From positions 248,001 to 312,000 of the forward strand of contig NZ_JSYM01000002.1 in the NCBI RefSeq assembly GCF_000812945.1: 64,000 nucleotides of DNA. The letters are read 5' to 3'. The stretch is from Flavobacterium sp. AED. Lineage in GTDB: Bacteria > Bacteroidota > Bacteroidia > Flavobacteriales > Flavobacteriaceae. Position numbers and translations under genes: made by a program. A model generated the notes under the pieces. That model was not told where the DNA came from, made no database searches, and saw only the letters and a list, made by a program, of their open reading frames with translations. Positions 1 to 10,633 of the stretch are shown one piece after another; the stretch's first letter is position 1, and each line of letters begins with the position of its first letter.

Positions 1-2
1 AA

Positions 3-3000
3 CAGCTTTCAGAAACAATAATCAATAATCTTCCGGGTGTTTTTTATCTCTATGATGAATCTGGTAAGTTTGTGAAATGGAACAAAAATTTTGAAGATGT
101 AACGGGTTACAATAAAGCGGAGATAGCCCAAATGACTCCACTTGATTTTTTTGATAAAGAGGAAAAAGAAAAGGTTAGAATAAGAATAAAGACTGTATTA
201 GAAAATAAATCAAAACGGATTGAAAATAAATTACCGGGAATTGAAATTGAATTTTACACTAAAATAAAAAATAAAATTCCTTACTATATTAATTCACTTG
301 CCATAGAATATGAAGGTGAAAAATGCATATTAGGAATGGGCTTAGATTTAACTGACGTTAAAAAAGCGGAGGAACAAATTAAAAGAGCCAATGAACGATT
401 TGAGAGAATTTCGATTGCGACAAATGATGCTATAGCTGAAGTAGACTTATTGACTGGACACAGTTGGAATAATAAAGCATTTATAGAGCTTTTTAATTTT
501 GGTAATAATAGTGAATCAAACACAATCGATAATAAACAAATATGGCGCTCTAGACTCCACCCTGATGACAGGGAAAGAGTTATTAATAAGCTTGAAGAAG
601 CCTATGCGGGTACTACTGAAGTATGGTCTGATGAATTCCGTTTTCAAAAAGGGGATGGTACTTATGGATACTTTTATGACCGTGCTGTTATCATAAGAGA
701 TCAATCTGGAATAGCAAAACGTTTTGTTAGCTCTATGACTGAAATTACCGAATTGAGAAATATTAAAGAGCAGCTTGTTAATAGTGAAGAGAAATACCGC
801 AGCCTTATAGAACAAGCTTCGGATGCTATTTTTATTAATGATGTTTCAGGAAATTTACTAGAAGTGAATGAAAGCGCCTGTATGATGCTTGGTTATACGA
901 AAGAGGAACTTTGTACAAAAAAATTAACAGATTTATATACCGTTGATGAGCTTGTATTGAGACCCATAATGATCAAAGAATTGCTTGGTGGTCAGCAAAC
1001 TCTTATTGAGCGTAATATGCTACATCGAGATCAATCGTTGATTTCTGTGGAAATTACTGCTAAAATGCTTGTTGATAAACGTATTGTAGCAATAGTGCGA
1101 AATGTAAGTAAACGTAAACAAAGTGAAGAAGAGTTTAAGAAAATGCACAAAAAATTGGAGGCTGTATTAGAAGCAATTCCTGATTTACTGTTTGAAGTTG
1201 ATATAGAAGGCAAAATTTATAACTATCATTCCCGTAGAGATGATTTATTAGCATTGCCTGCAGAGCTTTTTCTTGGTAAAACATTTTCAGAAGTATTGCC
1301 GCCAGATGCTTCAAATTTGGGATTGTCAGCAATACGCGAAGCTGCCGAAAAAGGATTTTCTACAGGGAGACAGTATTCTTTACAATTACCGGATGGCTTA
1401 CATTGGTTTGAACTTTCAATAGCACCTATGCAGGAAAGTGAAGATCATGAGATACATTTTATTTGTTTATCACGTGATATTACCGGTGCCAAACAATCAG
1501 ATTATGCACTCCTAAAAAGTGAAGAAAGATACCGTGGTTTAATGTACAATCTTGATGCTGGAATAGTGGTTCATGCTCCGGATACATCCATTATTGTAAA
1601 TAATCAAAAAGCATCAGAATTATTAGGATTAACTGATAGTCAAATGAAAGGGAAAACGGTTGTTGATTCAGCTTGGAAATTTTTGAATGAAGACAATTCT
1701 GTTATGCCAATTGAAAATTATCCGGTAAACCAAATTATAACTAGTAAACAAGCAATTAAAAATTTAAGAGTGGGAGTGAATCGACCAGAAACAAATGATA
1801 TCGTTTGGCTTTTAATTAACGGTTTTCCTGAAATTGATTCCAATGGTGAAATATTTGAAATTGTGATTAGTTTCATTGACGTTACTGAACAAAAAATGAT
1901 GGAAATGGAGTTAGTTAAAGCTAAAGAACAGGCCGAGGCTGCTAATAAAGCCAAGACTGATTTTCTTGCTAATATGAGTCACGAGATTAGGACTCCATTA
2001 AATGGAATAATTGGGTTTACACATTTGTTAATGAAATCTGATCTAAAAAAAAATCAGGCAGAGTATATGACTACAGTTAATGAATCAGCAACTTCATTAA
2101 TGGAAATTGTCAATGATGTATTAGATTTTTCTAAAATAGAATCTGGAAAATTAGAGTTGGATATAGAAGAAATTAATCTTTTCAAATTAACAAATCAGGT
2201 TATTGATTTGTTTAAATATCAAGCCAATCAAAAAAAGATAGATCTTACACTTCATATAGATGAAAAAGTCCCGCAATATATTCTAGCTGATTCAGTACGA
2301 TTAAAACAAATAATAGTAAATCTATTGAGTAATGCTATAAAGTTTACCAATTTTGGAGAAATACGTTTGGACATAGATGAAGTTTCTTCTCCAGAAAAAA
2401 AATGGTCAACTATAAAATTTTCAGTAAAAGATACCGGAATAGGCATAAGAGGAGACAATAATAAAAAAATATTTAATTCTTTTGTACAAGAAGATAATTC
2501 TACAAATCGAAAATTTGGAGGTACGGGATTAGGTTTGGCTATTTCAAATCAACTTTTGGCACTGATGGATAGCAAATTGCAATTAATCAGTAAATATGGA
2601 GATGGAAGTGATTTTTTCTTTGTAATTAAATTTGAAAAGGCAATTCATAAAAAAAATATAGATTCCGTTCTTGCAAATACAATTAATAATGATGCTATTA
2701 TTCGCACAGATATTTTAAGCGATAAAAAGATTTTAATAGTTGAGGATAATAAAATTAATATGCTTTTGGCAAAAACCCTAGTGAAAAGGATAGTCTCTAA
2801 TTGTACTATTTTTGAGGCTAAGGATGGGAATGAGGCTATAGAACAATATATAAAAGAACAGCCGGATGTTATTTTAATGGACATTCAAATGCCTAATAAA
2901 AATGGATATGAGGCAACTGAGGAAATCAGAAAATTAAAAAATTCTGAACACATTCCAATAATTGCTATAACTGCAGGAATAATGGTAGGTGATAAAGAAA

Positions 3001-3095
3001 AATGCTTGGAGGCAGGGATGAATGATTATTTGCCAAAGCCAATTATTCAAGCTGATTTGGAAAAAATATTACACAAATGGTTGCATAAAAAATAA
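3..3095 (+). CDS. PAS-rich hybrid sensor histidine kinase, 5' end cut by window
   Basis: A cytoplasmic-looking hybrid kinase that would pass phosphate from a histidine to its own C-terminal receiver. The frame is open from base 3 through a GTG at 72 with no stop, so the gene begins outside the window. About five PAS modules follow one another (recognisable by repeated SEE(K/R)YR starts), the first being cut. Then come a HisKA domain with phospho-His in [11 protein letters not shown] (residue 637 counting the GTG as 1), a HATPase domain ([26 protein letters not shown]) and a receiver with phospho-Asp in ILMDIQMP (residue 937). No membrane segment is seen in the visible part. The last PAS, kinase and receiver closely match the gene at 6927, so the two are paralogues. 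The signal sensed is unknown. Confidence 0.93.
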   Translation, partial: QLSETIINNLPGVFYLYDESGKFVKWNKNFEDVTGYNKAEIAQMTPLDFFDKEEKEKVRIRIKTVLENKSKRIENKLPGIEIEFYTKIKNKIPYYINSLAIEYEGEKCILGMGLDLTDVKKAEEQIKRANERFERISIATNDAIAEVDLLTGHSWNNKAFIELFNFGNNSESNTIDNKQIWRSRLHPDDRERVINKLEEAYAGTTEVWSDEFRFQKGDGTYGYFYDRAVIIRDQSGIAKRFVSSMTEITELRNIKEQLVNSEEKYRSLIEQASDAIFINDVSGNLLEVNESACMMLGYTKEELCTKKLTDLYTVDELVLRPIMIKELLGGQQTLIERNMLHRDQSLISVEITAKMLVDKRIVAIVRNVSKRKQSEEEFKKMHKKLEAVLEAIPDLLFEVDIEGKIYNYHSRRDDLLALPAELFLGKTFSEVLPPDASNLGLSAIREAAEKGFSTGRQYSLQLPDGLHWFELSIAPMQESEDHEIHFICLSRDITGAKQSDYALLKSEERYRGLMYNLDAGIVVHAPDTSIIVNNQKASELLGLTDSQMKGKTVVDSAWKFLNEDNSVMPIENYPVNQIITSKQAIKNLRVGVNRPETNDIVWLLINGFPEIDSNGEIFEIVISFIDVTEQKMMEMELVKAKEQAEAANKAKTDFLANMSHEIRTPLNGIIGFTHLLMKSDLKKNQAEYMTTVNESATSLMEIVNDVLDFSKIESGKLELDIEEINLFKLTNQVIDLFKYQANQKKIDLTLHIDEKVPQYILADSVRLKQIIVNLLSNAIKFTNFGEIRLDIDEVSSPEKKWSTIKFSVKDTGIGIRGDNNKKIFNSFVQEDNSTNRKFGGTGLGLAISNQLLALMDSKLQLISKYGDGSDFFFVIKFEKAIHKKNIDSVLANTINNDAIIRTDILSDKKILIVEDNKINMLLAKTLVKRIVSNCTIFEAKDGNEAIEQYIKEQPDVILMDIQMPNKNGYEATEEIRKLKNSEHIPIIAITAGIMVGDKEKCLEAGMNDYLPKPIIQADLEKILHKWLHKK

Positions 3096-3114
3096 TTTTA
3101 TTTTTTTTAAATTT

Positions 3115-3147
3115 AAAAAAGTGGTTATTAATTTAATCACTTTTTTT
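3115..3147 (+). terminator. Probable intrinsic terminator after the first hybrid kinase
   Basis: An A-rich arm followed by GTGGTT pairs with AATCAC plus a run of seven T (one G-T pair, 8-base loop). It lies 20 bases after the stop of the first kinase. Confidence 0.6.
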
Positions 3148-3534
3148 GTTTGTAGGCTCAGTTTGTTTAATGATTTTGAATTTAATTTATTTGTAAAAAA
3201 AGTTTATTTTCACTAAATTTAACATTAATTACGTCTAAGTTTAGTTAAATGTCTAATTAATAGTGTTGAAAAATCCAGTTTAATGTAGATAAAATATTTT
3301 ACTCAGTGTTAGATTGATATCTGTTTTTTGAAAAAGGTTAGTCAATTGTTAAATAATACTGATTTATTTGATTGAGGCTACTAATATTTTAATCATTTTG
3401 CTTTTGCAAAAAGCTATAAAATCAGCAATAACATATTAATTTAGCCACACAAATATTTCTGAAATAAAGAGATAATTGAGGATGAAAGAAATCCGACCCA
3501 ATAAATTAAAGCTATAGAAAATTCTAATTTCGTG
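3148..3534. other. Intergenic region before the CheB-CheR fusion
   Basis: About 390 AT-rich bases without a credible gene. The only short open frame, 11 codons near 3482, has no support. The promoter of the CheB-CheR-PAS gene should lie here, but no clear TAnnTTTG box was found. Confidence 0.4.
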
Positions 3535-6500
3535 ATGATAAACAAAAATCAAATCAGTCTGAGGGAAGACAAAGTTTTAGATTTGAAATCAAATTCAATC
3601 TTGCCTGAGGCAGATAATAATGATTTTCCAATTATTGGTATTGGAGCTTCTGCCGGAGGTCTTGAAGCATTAGAATTATTTTTTGAAAAAATGCCAAATA
3701 ACAGTGGTATGGCATTTGTGGTCATTCAACATCTCGATCCTACACATGTTGGGATAATGCCTGAGTTGCTTCAAAGAATGACACAAATGAAGGTTTTACA
3801 AGCAACTGATACACTCAAAGTAAAACCAAATTCAGTTTATGTAATTCCACCTAATAAAAGTTTGTCAATTCTAAAAGGGAAACTGCATTTGTTTGAACCA
3901 CTTGAATCTAGAGGTTTACGATTACCGATTGATGTTTTTTTCCGCTCTTTGGCTCTGGACCGAAAGGAAAAAAGTATTGGAATCATTTTTTCTGGAATGG
4001 GATCTGATGGCAGCGATGGATTAAAAGTGATTAAAGAAAATAATGGATTTGTACTTGTTCAAGAACCTGCTTCGGCAAAATTTGATAGTATGCCACGAAA
4101 CGCAATTGAAGCTGTAATTCCTGATATTGTTGCTCCTGCGGAAGAATTACCTGCTAAACTGATTGCGTTATTAAAATATTTTCCAAAGATAAATACAGAT
4201 TCTGAGGTATATGTTAAAAGCAAAAGTAGCATCGATAAAATTATCATTTTGCTACGTGAACAATCCGGACATGATTTTTCGATGTATAAAAAAAATACAT
4301 TGATGCGTCGTATAGAAAGAAGAAAAGCAATTCATCAGATCGATACTATTCAAACGTATGTCCGTTTTTTGCAAGAAAATCCAAAAGAGGTTGAATTACT
4401 TTTTAAAGAATTATTAATTGGTGTAACCAGTTTTTTTAGAGATACGGCTGTTTGGGAAAAACTCAAAGAGGAAATTATTCCTAATTTGTTGAAAGAAATA
4501 CCGAATGGTTATACTATTCGAGCTTGGGTTCCAGCTTGCTCAACAGGAGAGGAAGCCTATTCTTTGGCAATAATTTTTGAAGAAGTTATAGAAAAAATAG
4601 GAAGGCATAAAAATATTAAACTCCAGATTTTTGCCACTGACTTAGATATAGTTGCTATAGAAAAAGCTAGAAAAGGGTTCTTTTTATCTGATATAGAAAA
4701 AGAGGTGTCTCCAGAGCGAATTAATAATTTTTTTTATATTGAAAAATCAGGTTATCGTGTGAATACTTCCATTCGAGAAATGATTGTATTTGCCCCTCAT
4801 GATGTAATAAAAGATCCTCCTTTTACTAAATTAGACCTATTGACTTGCCGAAATATGTTGATATATATGGAGCCACAATTGCAAAATAAATTAATAATGT
4901 TGTTTAATTATAGTCTGAATCCAGGAGGGATTATGGTACTGGGAACAGCAGAGACTATAGGAAGCAGTATTAAAGGATTTGATATAATTGATTCTAAATT
5001 AAAAATTTTTAAGCGAACTTCGAAATCGGTAATTCCTGAATTTACTAATTTTCCAAGTTCTTTTTCCCAAATTAAAAGATTAACTACTGATATAATGAAA
5101 GAAACTAAGGTTGTTGAAAACATACAAATCCTTGCAGATCAAATTTTGCTTCAGCGTTTTTCACCTGCAAGCATATTAGTTAATGATAAAGGAGATATTA
5201 TTTATATTACGGGTAGAACGGGAAAATATTTAGAGCCTGTAGCTGGTAAAGCAAATTGGAATATACATGCAATGGCTCGTGAAGGATTGAGAAATGAGCT
5301 ACCTGCTGCTTTTCGTAAAGCATTGCAAAGCTTTGATCCTGTAAAAATCGAAAATGTAAAAATAGTTGAAAACGGGAGTAAATATTTTGTAAATTTAACG
5401 CTCCAACAAATTGAAAGTCCGGATGCTTTAAAAGGGATGATTATGTTGGTATTCAGTGATGTGCCTGAAATTTTGGAGTCAGATGTAAATGCTTTAAAAG
5501 AAAAAAAACAAAGTGTTTCCGGTAAACAAAAAGAATTAGAAGCTGAGCTTATACGTTGTAAAGAAGATTTGAACAGTACTCGCGAAGAGATGCAAACCTC
5601 ACAAGAAGAACTGAAATCGACTAATGAAGAATTACAATCGACAAATGAGGAACTACAATCAACTAATGAAGAACTAACAACATCCAAAGAAGAGTTACAA
5701 AGTTTAAATGAAGAATTGCAAACAGTTAATGCAGAACTTCAAAGTAAATTAGTTGATTTTGAACAGGCAAACAATGACATGAAAAACCTGCTCAATAGCA
5801 CTGAAATAGCTACTCTTTTTTTGGATAAGGAATTAAATATACGCAGATTTACGGATCCGGTAACTAAAATATTTAAATTAAGAGCAACGGACACGGGAAG
5901 ACCTTTCACAGATTTAGTTTGTGATTTGAATTACCCGGATATGGGAAGTAACGCATTAGGAGTAATTAGGACATTATCTTCTATTCAAAAAGAAGTTGCA
6001 ACTAATGATGGCCGTTATTATTACGTAAGGATAATGCCTTATCGTACTTTGGATGACCGAATTGACGGGCTTGTGATTACTTTCACAGATATTACAATAG
6101 CAAAACAAGCCGAAGAATCACTAAAAATAGAAAATCGGTACCGTCGTCTCTTTGAATCAGCAAAAGATGGAATTCTGATTCTTAATTCAGAAACGGGGAT
6201 GATTATGGATGTTAATCCTTATTTAGTTGAAATGTTAGGTTATACACATGATCAATTTATTGAAAAATCTATTTGGGAAATAGGTTCTTTGAAAGATATA
6301 GTGGCCAATAAAGATAAATTTTTAGAATTACAGAAGAAGGAATTTGTCCGGTATGAAAACTTACCGCTTGAAACGGCTAAGGGGAAAAAAATAAATGTTG
6401 AGTTTGTAAGTAATGTATTCTTAGTAAATAATATAAAAGTGATACAATGTATTATTCGTGATATTTCTGATCGTGTGATAGTTCAAGACGCATTAGTCAC

Positions 6501-6855
6501 TTTAGAAAATAGGTTTAGGCATCTTTTTGAATCTGTAAAAGAAGGGATTTTATTTCTGGATTCTGAAACCGGAAGGATAGCGGATATAAACCCATATTCT
6601 ACTGATTTGTTAGGTTTATCAAAAGAAAAATGTATTGGAAAAGAAATTTGGCAAATTGAATCTTTGAAAAATATTATTCCGAATATGGAAAAATTCAAAG
6701 AATTAAATAAAAAGGAATTTATTCATTATCATGCTATTGAAATTGAAATAGGGGATGCAAGAAAAATAAAAATTGATTTTACCAGTACAGTTTATCGTGT
6801 AGGAAGTAAAAAGGTAATTCAATGTTTTATTCACGAAATTCCAAGTTTAAACTAA
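3535..6855 (+). CDS. CheB-CheR fusion with coiled coil and PAS domains
   Basis: A fusion of chemotaxis-type methylesterase and methyltransferase, of the kind found in signalling proteins unrelated to flagella. The CheB part (residues ~30-215) has the catalytic Ser in GASAGG (residue 39), a His in IQHLDP (66) and an Asp in GMGSDG. The CheR part (~225-490) has the SAM-binding VPACSTGEEAYSLA and the LLTCRNMLIYM motif. A strongly repetitive coiled coil of EEL-type heptads (~650-740) leads to three PAS-like modules. No kinase or receiver domain is present. I chose the ATG at 3535; a GTG directly before it is also possible. It lies between two paralogous hybrid kinases, so all three probably serve one pathway. 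Substrates are unknown. Confidence 0.93.
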   Translation: MINKNQISLREDKVLDLKSNSILPEADNNDFPIIGIGASAGGLEALELFFEKMPNNSGMAFVVIQHLDPTHVGIMPELLQRMTQMKVLQATDTLKVKPNSVYVIPPNKSLSILKGKLHLFEPLESRGLRLPIDVFFRSLALDRKEKSIGIIFSGMGSDGSDGLKVIKENNGFVLVQEPASAKFDSMPRNAIEAVIPDIVAPAEELPAKLIALLKYFPKINTDSEVYVKSKSSIDKIIILLREQSGHDFSMYKKNTLMRRIERRKAIHQIDTIQTYVRFLQENPKEVELLFKELLIGVTSFFRDTAVWEKLKEEIIPNLLKEIPNGYTIRAWVPACSTGEEAYSLAIIFEEVIEKIGRHKNIKLQIFATDLDIVAIEKARKGFFLSDIEKEVSPERINNFFYIEKSGYRVNTSIREMIVFAPHDVIKDPPFTKLDLLTCRNMLIYMEPQLQNKLIMLFNYSLNPGGIMVLGTAETIGSSIKGFDIIDSKLKIFKRTSKSVIPEFTNFPSSFSQIKRLTTDIMKETKVVENIQILADQILLQRFSPASILVNDKGDIIYITGRTGKYLEPVAGKANWNIHAMAREGLRNELPAAFRKALQSFDPVKIENVKIVENGSKYFVNLTLQQIESPDALKGMIMLVFSDVPEILESDVNALKEKKQSVSGKQKELEAELIRCKEDLNSTREEMQTSQEELKSTNEELQSTNEELQSTNEELTTSKEELQSLNEELQTVNAELQSKLVDFEQANNDMKNLLNSTEIATLFLDKELNIRRFTDPVTKIFKLRATDTGRPFTDLVCDLNYPDMGSNALGVIRTLSSIQKEVATNDGRYYYVRIMPYRTLDDRIDGLVITFTDITIAKQAEESLKIENRYRRLFESAKDGILILNSETGMIMDVNPYLVEMLGYTHDQFIEKSIWEIGSLKDIVANKDKFLELQKKEFVRYENLPLETAKGKKINVEFVSNVFLVNNIKVIQCIIRDISDRVIVQDALVTLENRFRHLFESVKEGILFLDSETGRIADINPYSTDLLGLSKEKCIGKEIWQIESLKNIIPNMEKFKELNKKEFIHYHAIEIEIGDARKIKIDFTSTVYRVGSKKVIQCFIHEIPSLN

Positions 6856-6926
6856 AAGAGAGAAATAAAAAAGTTTACGATTAATAGTTTTCTAATTCTA
6901 TATAGTACAAAAGGCAATATTTAACA

Positions 6927-9083
6927 ATGTTGGGAATTATGAGAAAAACAGAAAATACATCAGAAGCCATGGTAATTCTTCGAGAAAAAGCGGAGGAATT
7001 GCAAAAAAAGAAAGACTTAAAGTTAGATTCAAATCTTTCTGAGGCTGATACGTTAAAACTCATTCATGAATTTGAAGTGCATCAGATTGAACTTGAAATG
7101 CAGAATGAAGAATTGATACTTGCTAAAGAACAGGCAGAAGTTGCTATTGAAAAATATACAGATTTATACGATTTTGCACCATCGGGCTATTTTACATTAA
7201 CAAAAACAGGGAAAATAACAACACTTAACCTAACGGGATCCCAAATGTTAGGCAAAGATAGGTCTCGATTAATAGGCAGCCAGTTTGGATTTTTTGTTTC
7301 TAATGATACAAAACCTGTTTTTAATCTTTTTTTAGAGAATGTATTTAATAGTACTGTTAAAGAATGCTGTGAAATTAAATTATTATTAGGAAGTACTTGT
7401 ATTACGGATGTTTATTTAACTGGTATAGTGACCGAAGACAGGGAACTTGCACTTATTTCTGTTGCCGATATTACGCAACTTAAATTAGCGGAATCAGCAC
7501 TTAAGGACAGTGAAGAGAGGTATCGTGGATTATTAAATAATATTGATGTTGGTATTATTGTTCATGCTCCAGATACTTCTATTATTTTATCTAATCCTAA
7601 GGCATCTGAATTGATAGGTTTGAGTACCAATCAAATGAAGGGAAAAGTGGCAATTAATCCGGTATGGAGATTTATTGATGAAAATTATAATCCTTTACCA
7701 ATTGAAAATTATCCTGTAAGCCAGATTATTAGCCAGAAAAAAGCAATCAAAAATTTTATCATGGGGATTAAAAGACCTGATAATACCAGAACAATATGGC
7801 TTTTATTAAATGGATTTCCCGTTTTTGATTTTCATGGTGAAATAACGGAAGTGGTTACCAGTTTTATTGAGATTACGGAAATGAAAATATTGGAAATTGA
7901 GTTGACAAAAGCAAAAGATCAAGCTGAAGCAGCCAATAAAGCAAAGTCAAATTTTCTCATGAATATGAGCCATGAAATTAGAACACCATTGAACGGAATA
8001 ATAGGTTTTACTGATTTGTTAATGAAGTCAAACCTTGACGAAAATCAGTTAGAATACATGAATACGGTAAAAGAGTCGGCAACAATATTAGCTGATATAG
8101 TAAACAATATTTTAGATTTTTCGAAAATTGAATCAGGAAAGTTAGAATTAAATATAGAAGAAATTGATCTCTTTGAACTGACTCATCAAGTTATAGATCT
8201 TTTTAAATATCAAGCAACTTTGAAAAATATTGATTTAGCTTTAAATATTGATGAAAATGTACCTCACTATGTATTTGCTGATTCCGTACGATTGAAACAG
8301 ATATTAGTAAATTTAATTGGCAATGCATTAAAATTCACAAAAGCAGGCCAAATTCACTTAAATATTTATAATAAATCCAATACCATAAAAAATAAAGCAG
8401 CGATAAATTTTTCTGTAAAAGATACAGGAATTGGGATAAAACATCAAAATCAAGAAAAAATATTCCAGTCTTTTGTGCAGGAGGATAATTCAATAACACG
8501 TCAATTTGGGGGAACTGGTCTTGGATTAACAATCTCAAATCAACTTTTAGGTCTAATGAACAGTAAATTAGAATTAATTAGTAATTATGGTCATGGAAGT
8601 GATTTTTTCTTTACCATTGAGCTTGAAAAGTCAAAACACGAAATAGAATTAAGCGATATTGAAAATAATTTAAAAGCAGAAAATGAAATTTCTTCCAGTG
8701 AAATTTTAAAGACTACTAAAATATTGATTGTTGAGGATAATAATATTAATTTACTTTTGATAAAAACCCTTCTAAAAAAAATAGTTCCTAATTGTATAAT
8801 ATTTGAAGCTTCTAATGGAATTGAAGGAATAAAATTATTTAAAAAAGAGGAACTGGATCTTATTTTAATGGACATACAAATGCCAATAAAAAATGGATAT
8901 GAAACAACTGCTGAAATCAGAAAATTAAAAAAAGCAAAAAATATTCCGATAATTGCCTTAACAGCTGGAATGTTATTAGGAGAAAAAGAAAAATGTTTAG
9001 AATCAGGAATGAATGATTATATTTCTAAACCAATAGTTAAATCAAATTTAGAATTAATTCTGCACAAATGGTTGGATAAATAA
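6927..9083 (+). CDS. PAS hybrid sensor histidine kinase with receiver
   Basis: A soluble hybrid kinase of 718 residues. An N-terminal charged helix ([18 protein letters not shown]) precedes two PAS modules (~75-185 and ~190-320). A HisKA domain (phospho-His 349 in [11 protein letters not shown]), a HATPase domain ([20 protein letters not shown]) and a receiver (phospho-Asp 649 in ILMDIQMP) follow. It looks like a shorter copy of the first kinase in the window: the second PAS ([13 protein letters not shown] versus [13 protein letters not shown]) and the whole kinase core match almost residue for residue. The gene starts 71 bases after the CheB-CheR fusion, so co-transcription is likely. A second ATG at 6939 is an alternative start. 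The stimulus and output partner are not evident. Confidence 0.93.
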   Translation: MLGIMRKTENTSEAMVILREKAEELQKKKDLKLDSNLSEADTLKLIHEFEVHQIELEMQNEELILAKEQAEVAIEKYTDLYDFAPSGYFTLTKTGKITTLNLTGSQMLGKDRSRLIGSQFGFFVSNDTKPVFNLFLENVFNSTVKECCEIKLLLGSTCITDVYLTGIVTEDRELALISVADITQLKLAESALKDSEERYRGLLNNIDVGIIVHAPDTSIILSNPKASELIGLSTNQMKGKVAINPVWRFIDENYNPLPIENYPVSQIISQKKAIKNFIMGIKRPDNTRTIWLLLNGFPVFDFHGEITEVVTSFIEITEMKILEIELTKAKDQAEAANKAKSNFLMNMSHEIRTPLNGIIGFTDLLMKSNLDENQLEYMNTVKESATILADIVNNILDFSKIESGKLELNIEEIDLFELTHQVIDLFKYQATLKNIDLALNIDENVPHYVFADSVRLKQILVNLIGNALKFTKAGQIHLNIYNKSNTIKNKAAINFSVKDTGIGIKHQNQEKIFQSFVQEDNSITRQFGGTGLGLTISNQLLGLMNSKLELISNYGHGSDFFFTIELEKSKHEIELSDIENNLKAENEISSSEILKTTKILIVEDNNINLLLIKTLLKKIVPNCIIFEASNGIEGIKLFKKEELDLILMDIQMPIKNGYETTAEIRKLKKAKNIPIIALTAGMLLGEKEKCLESGMNDYISKPIVKSNLELILHKWLDK

Positions 9084-9144
9084 TTATTGACTAGTGAATG
9101 AAATAGAGTAGACTTTTAGTGTAAATTTAAATTAAGAGTTTTTA

Positions 9145-9891
9145 TCATTTTCTTCTTTCTCCAAACCACCATTTGGATTTATAAGGTTGTTTCTTTAAAC
9201 CAAATTGTTTGATTGCATGTTTTTTTATGTGCGCTATTAATTCTTCAACAGAATCAGTTACAAATAAAAGTTTCATATCTTCAGGGCTAATACTTTCGTT
9301 TTCGGACATTATTTGGATATGATGAATCAGCTCTTCATGGTATTTTTTATCATAAATTACTATCGGGAAATTATTGATTATTTTATTCTGAATTAACGTT
9401 AGCGCTTCAAATAATTCATCCAAAGTACCAATTCCTCCAGGCATTACAACAAACGCATAAGAGTATTTTATTAGGATTACTTTCCTAACAAAAAAGTAGG
9501 GGATGTAAATCCATTTGTGGAGATAAGGATTGGGTTTTTGCTCTACAGAAAGAACAATATTACAACCTACAGAGTAGCCACCGGCTTCATAAGCGCCTTT
9601 ATTTGCCGCTTCCATTATTCCGGGACCTCCGCCAGTCATTACGGTAAATCCTAGTTTGGCAAGTTTAGCACCAATTTTCACTGCATCTTTATAATGGTTT
9701 GTTTCCGGACCAAAACGGGCAGAACCAAACACAGTTACACAAGGTCCTATAAAATGCATTTTTCGAAATGCATTAATGAAGTTATAAAGGACTTTAAATA
9801 AGAAAACTAAGTTTTTAAATCGGGATAATGGTTCCCTTACAAATAAAGATTCGGATTTTGAAAGCCTGTAATATTGAGGGAATTTCTTCAT
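9145..9891 (-). CDS. LOG family protein (nucleotide phosphoribohydrolase-like)
   Basis: A Rossmann-fold protein of the LOG/TIGR00730 family, 248 residues. The diagnostic motifs are present: GGGPGIMEAANKGA and PGGIGTLDELFE, which in characterised relatives bind and hydrolyse cytokinin-type or purine ribonucleoside 5'-monophosphates, releasing the base. There is no signal peptide, so it is cytoplasmic. It starts 28 bases after the stop of the small DUF6132 gene on the same strand and may be the last gene of the sulfur/thiol operon, or may have its own promoter. It converges with the hybrid kinase ending at 9083. The exact substrate cannot be read from sequence, and many bacterial members have no proven role. 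Confidence 0.9.
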   Translation of the reverse strand: MKKFPQYYRLSKSESLFVREPLSRFKNLVFLFKVLYNFINAFRKMHFIGPCVTVFGSARFGPETNHYKDAVKIGAKLAKLGFTVMTGGGPGIMEAANKGAYEAGGYSVGCNIVLSVEQKPNPYLHKWIYIPYFFVRKVILIKYSYAFVVMPGGIGTLDELFEALTLIQNKIINNFPIVIYDKKYHEELIHHIQIMSENESISPEDMKLLFVTDSVEELIAHIKKHAIKQFGLKKQPYKSKWWFGERRK

Positions 9892-9919
9892 ATGCTAAAG
9901 TTATATAAAGGAATCGAAT

Positions 9920-10108
9920 TTATTTATTCTTTACAAACATATTCAATAGTAATCCACCCATTAACCCACCGTATAAAGTACTATTTAATGGCTTTGAAGT
10001 TATAGCGCATGTTCCGGAAGCACAACCTATATGGTAATAATACAGATAACCGGCGATGGCTCCTATAACTATCCCAATTCCTGTAATTAGAATTGCTTTT
10101 CTAGTCAT
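9920..10108 (-). CDS. Small DUF6132-like membrane protein with Cys pair
   Basis: A 62-residue protein with two hydrophobic segments (residues ~5-25 and ~44-58) joined by a loop carrying GCASGTCAI. It resembles DUF6132 proteins of Bacteroidota, which have no established function. Its ATG overlaps the thioredoxin stop codon in a 4-base ATGA, so translation is probably coupled. The Cys-x4-Cys loop closely resembles GCSSNGCTI in the neighbouring 68-residue membrane protein. Together with thioredoxin and persulfide dioxygenase this suggests thiol or persulfide chemistry at the membrane. That role is inference. Confidence 0.8.
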   Translation of the reverse strand: MTRKAILITGIGIVIGAIAGYLYYYHIGCASGTCAITSKPLNSTLYGGLMGGLLLNMFVKNK

Positions 10109-10407
10109 GCATTACTTTTTTCTATAATAGTTTTAATTATTTCTTCTTTAGTTAATACACCGGATTGTCTCCATAATTGTTTTCCGTTTTGAAATAAAAT
10201 CATTGTAGGAACACCTCGTACTTGATATTGAGACGCTATTTGTTGGTTTTTGTCTACATCAATTTTGATGATCGAAACACGGTCTCCCAAACTGTCTTTT
10301 ACTTCTCTCAAAATGGGACTAAGCATTTTGCATGGTCCGCACCATGTTGCAAAAAAGTCTATTAAAACTGGCTTTTCTGATTGGATAATACTGTTGAAAT
10401 TACTCAT
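10105..10407 (-). CDS. trxA: Thioredoxin
   Basis: A classical single-domain thioredoxin of 100 residues, reducing disulfides in the cytoplasm. The active site ATWCGPCKML and the cis-Pro segment RGVPTMILF are intact. I place the start at the ATG at 10407 (MSNFNSIIQSEK). The longer reading from a GTG at 10443 would add residues not typical of the family and would run deep into the preceding gene. With this start the gene overlaps the preceding 68-residue membrane protein by 8 bases and the following DUF6132 gene by 4, a sign of an operon. Its place between two Cys-containing membrane proteins and downstream of a persulfide dioxygenase suggests a role in sulfur transfer rather than general redox housekeeping; that part is inference. 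Confidence 0.93.
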   Translation of the reverse strand: MSNFNSIIQSEKPVLIDFFATWCGPCKMLSPILREVKDSLGDRVSIIKIDVDKNQQIASQYQVRGVPTMILFQNGKQLWRQSGVLTKEEIIKTIIEKSNA

Positions 10408-10606
10408 TTTTACTGTATTTATTGTTTGAAATAGTACAACCATTAGAACTGCAACCTAAATTAAATAGCACTTGAATGAAGAAAAATAACCCAAAGGCGA
10501 TAAACATCCATTCTTGCAATATATAGGCTTGAGCAAATAAAAATAAGGCAAACGCCAGACGAACTAAGCGCATAATATGCCAATTTGTAAATAATAATTC
10601 TTTCAT
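10400..10606 (-). CDS. Small membrane protein with C-terminal Cys pair (DUF2892-like)
   Basis: A 68-residue protein with two hydrophobic helices (about residues 12-28 and 32-50), ending in LGCSSNGCTISNN. Its layout recalls the DUF2892/YgaP-type membrane proteins that accompany rhodaneses, but the match is by general form only. The loop GCSSNGCTI parallels GCASGTCAI in the DUF6132-like protein two genes on. It starts 27 bases after the methyltransferase-HMA gene and overlaps the thioredoxin start, so it belongs to the same operon. It may bind or pass a thiol, persulfide or metal; function unproven. Confidence 0.75.
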   Translation of the reverse strand: MKELLFTNWHIMRLVRLAFALFLFAQAYILQEWMFIAFGLFFFIQVLFNLGCSSNGCTISNNKYSKNE

Positions 10607-10633
10607 TTTTTTGAAAAAAGCTAATTTGTAATA

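Noticed and set aside
5202-5687. 161-residue frame on the minus strand
   Set aside because: It is the antisense of the coiled-coil region of the CheB-CheR fusion; its Ser/Val-rich product reflects the repeated GAA/CAA codons.
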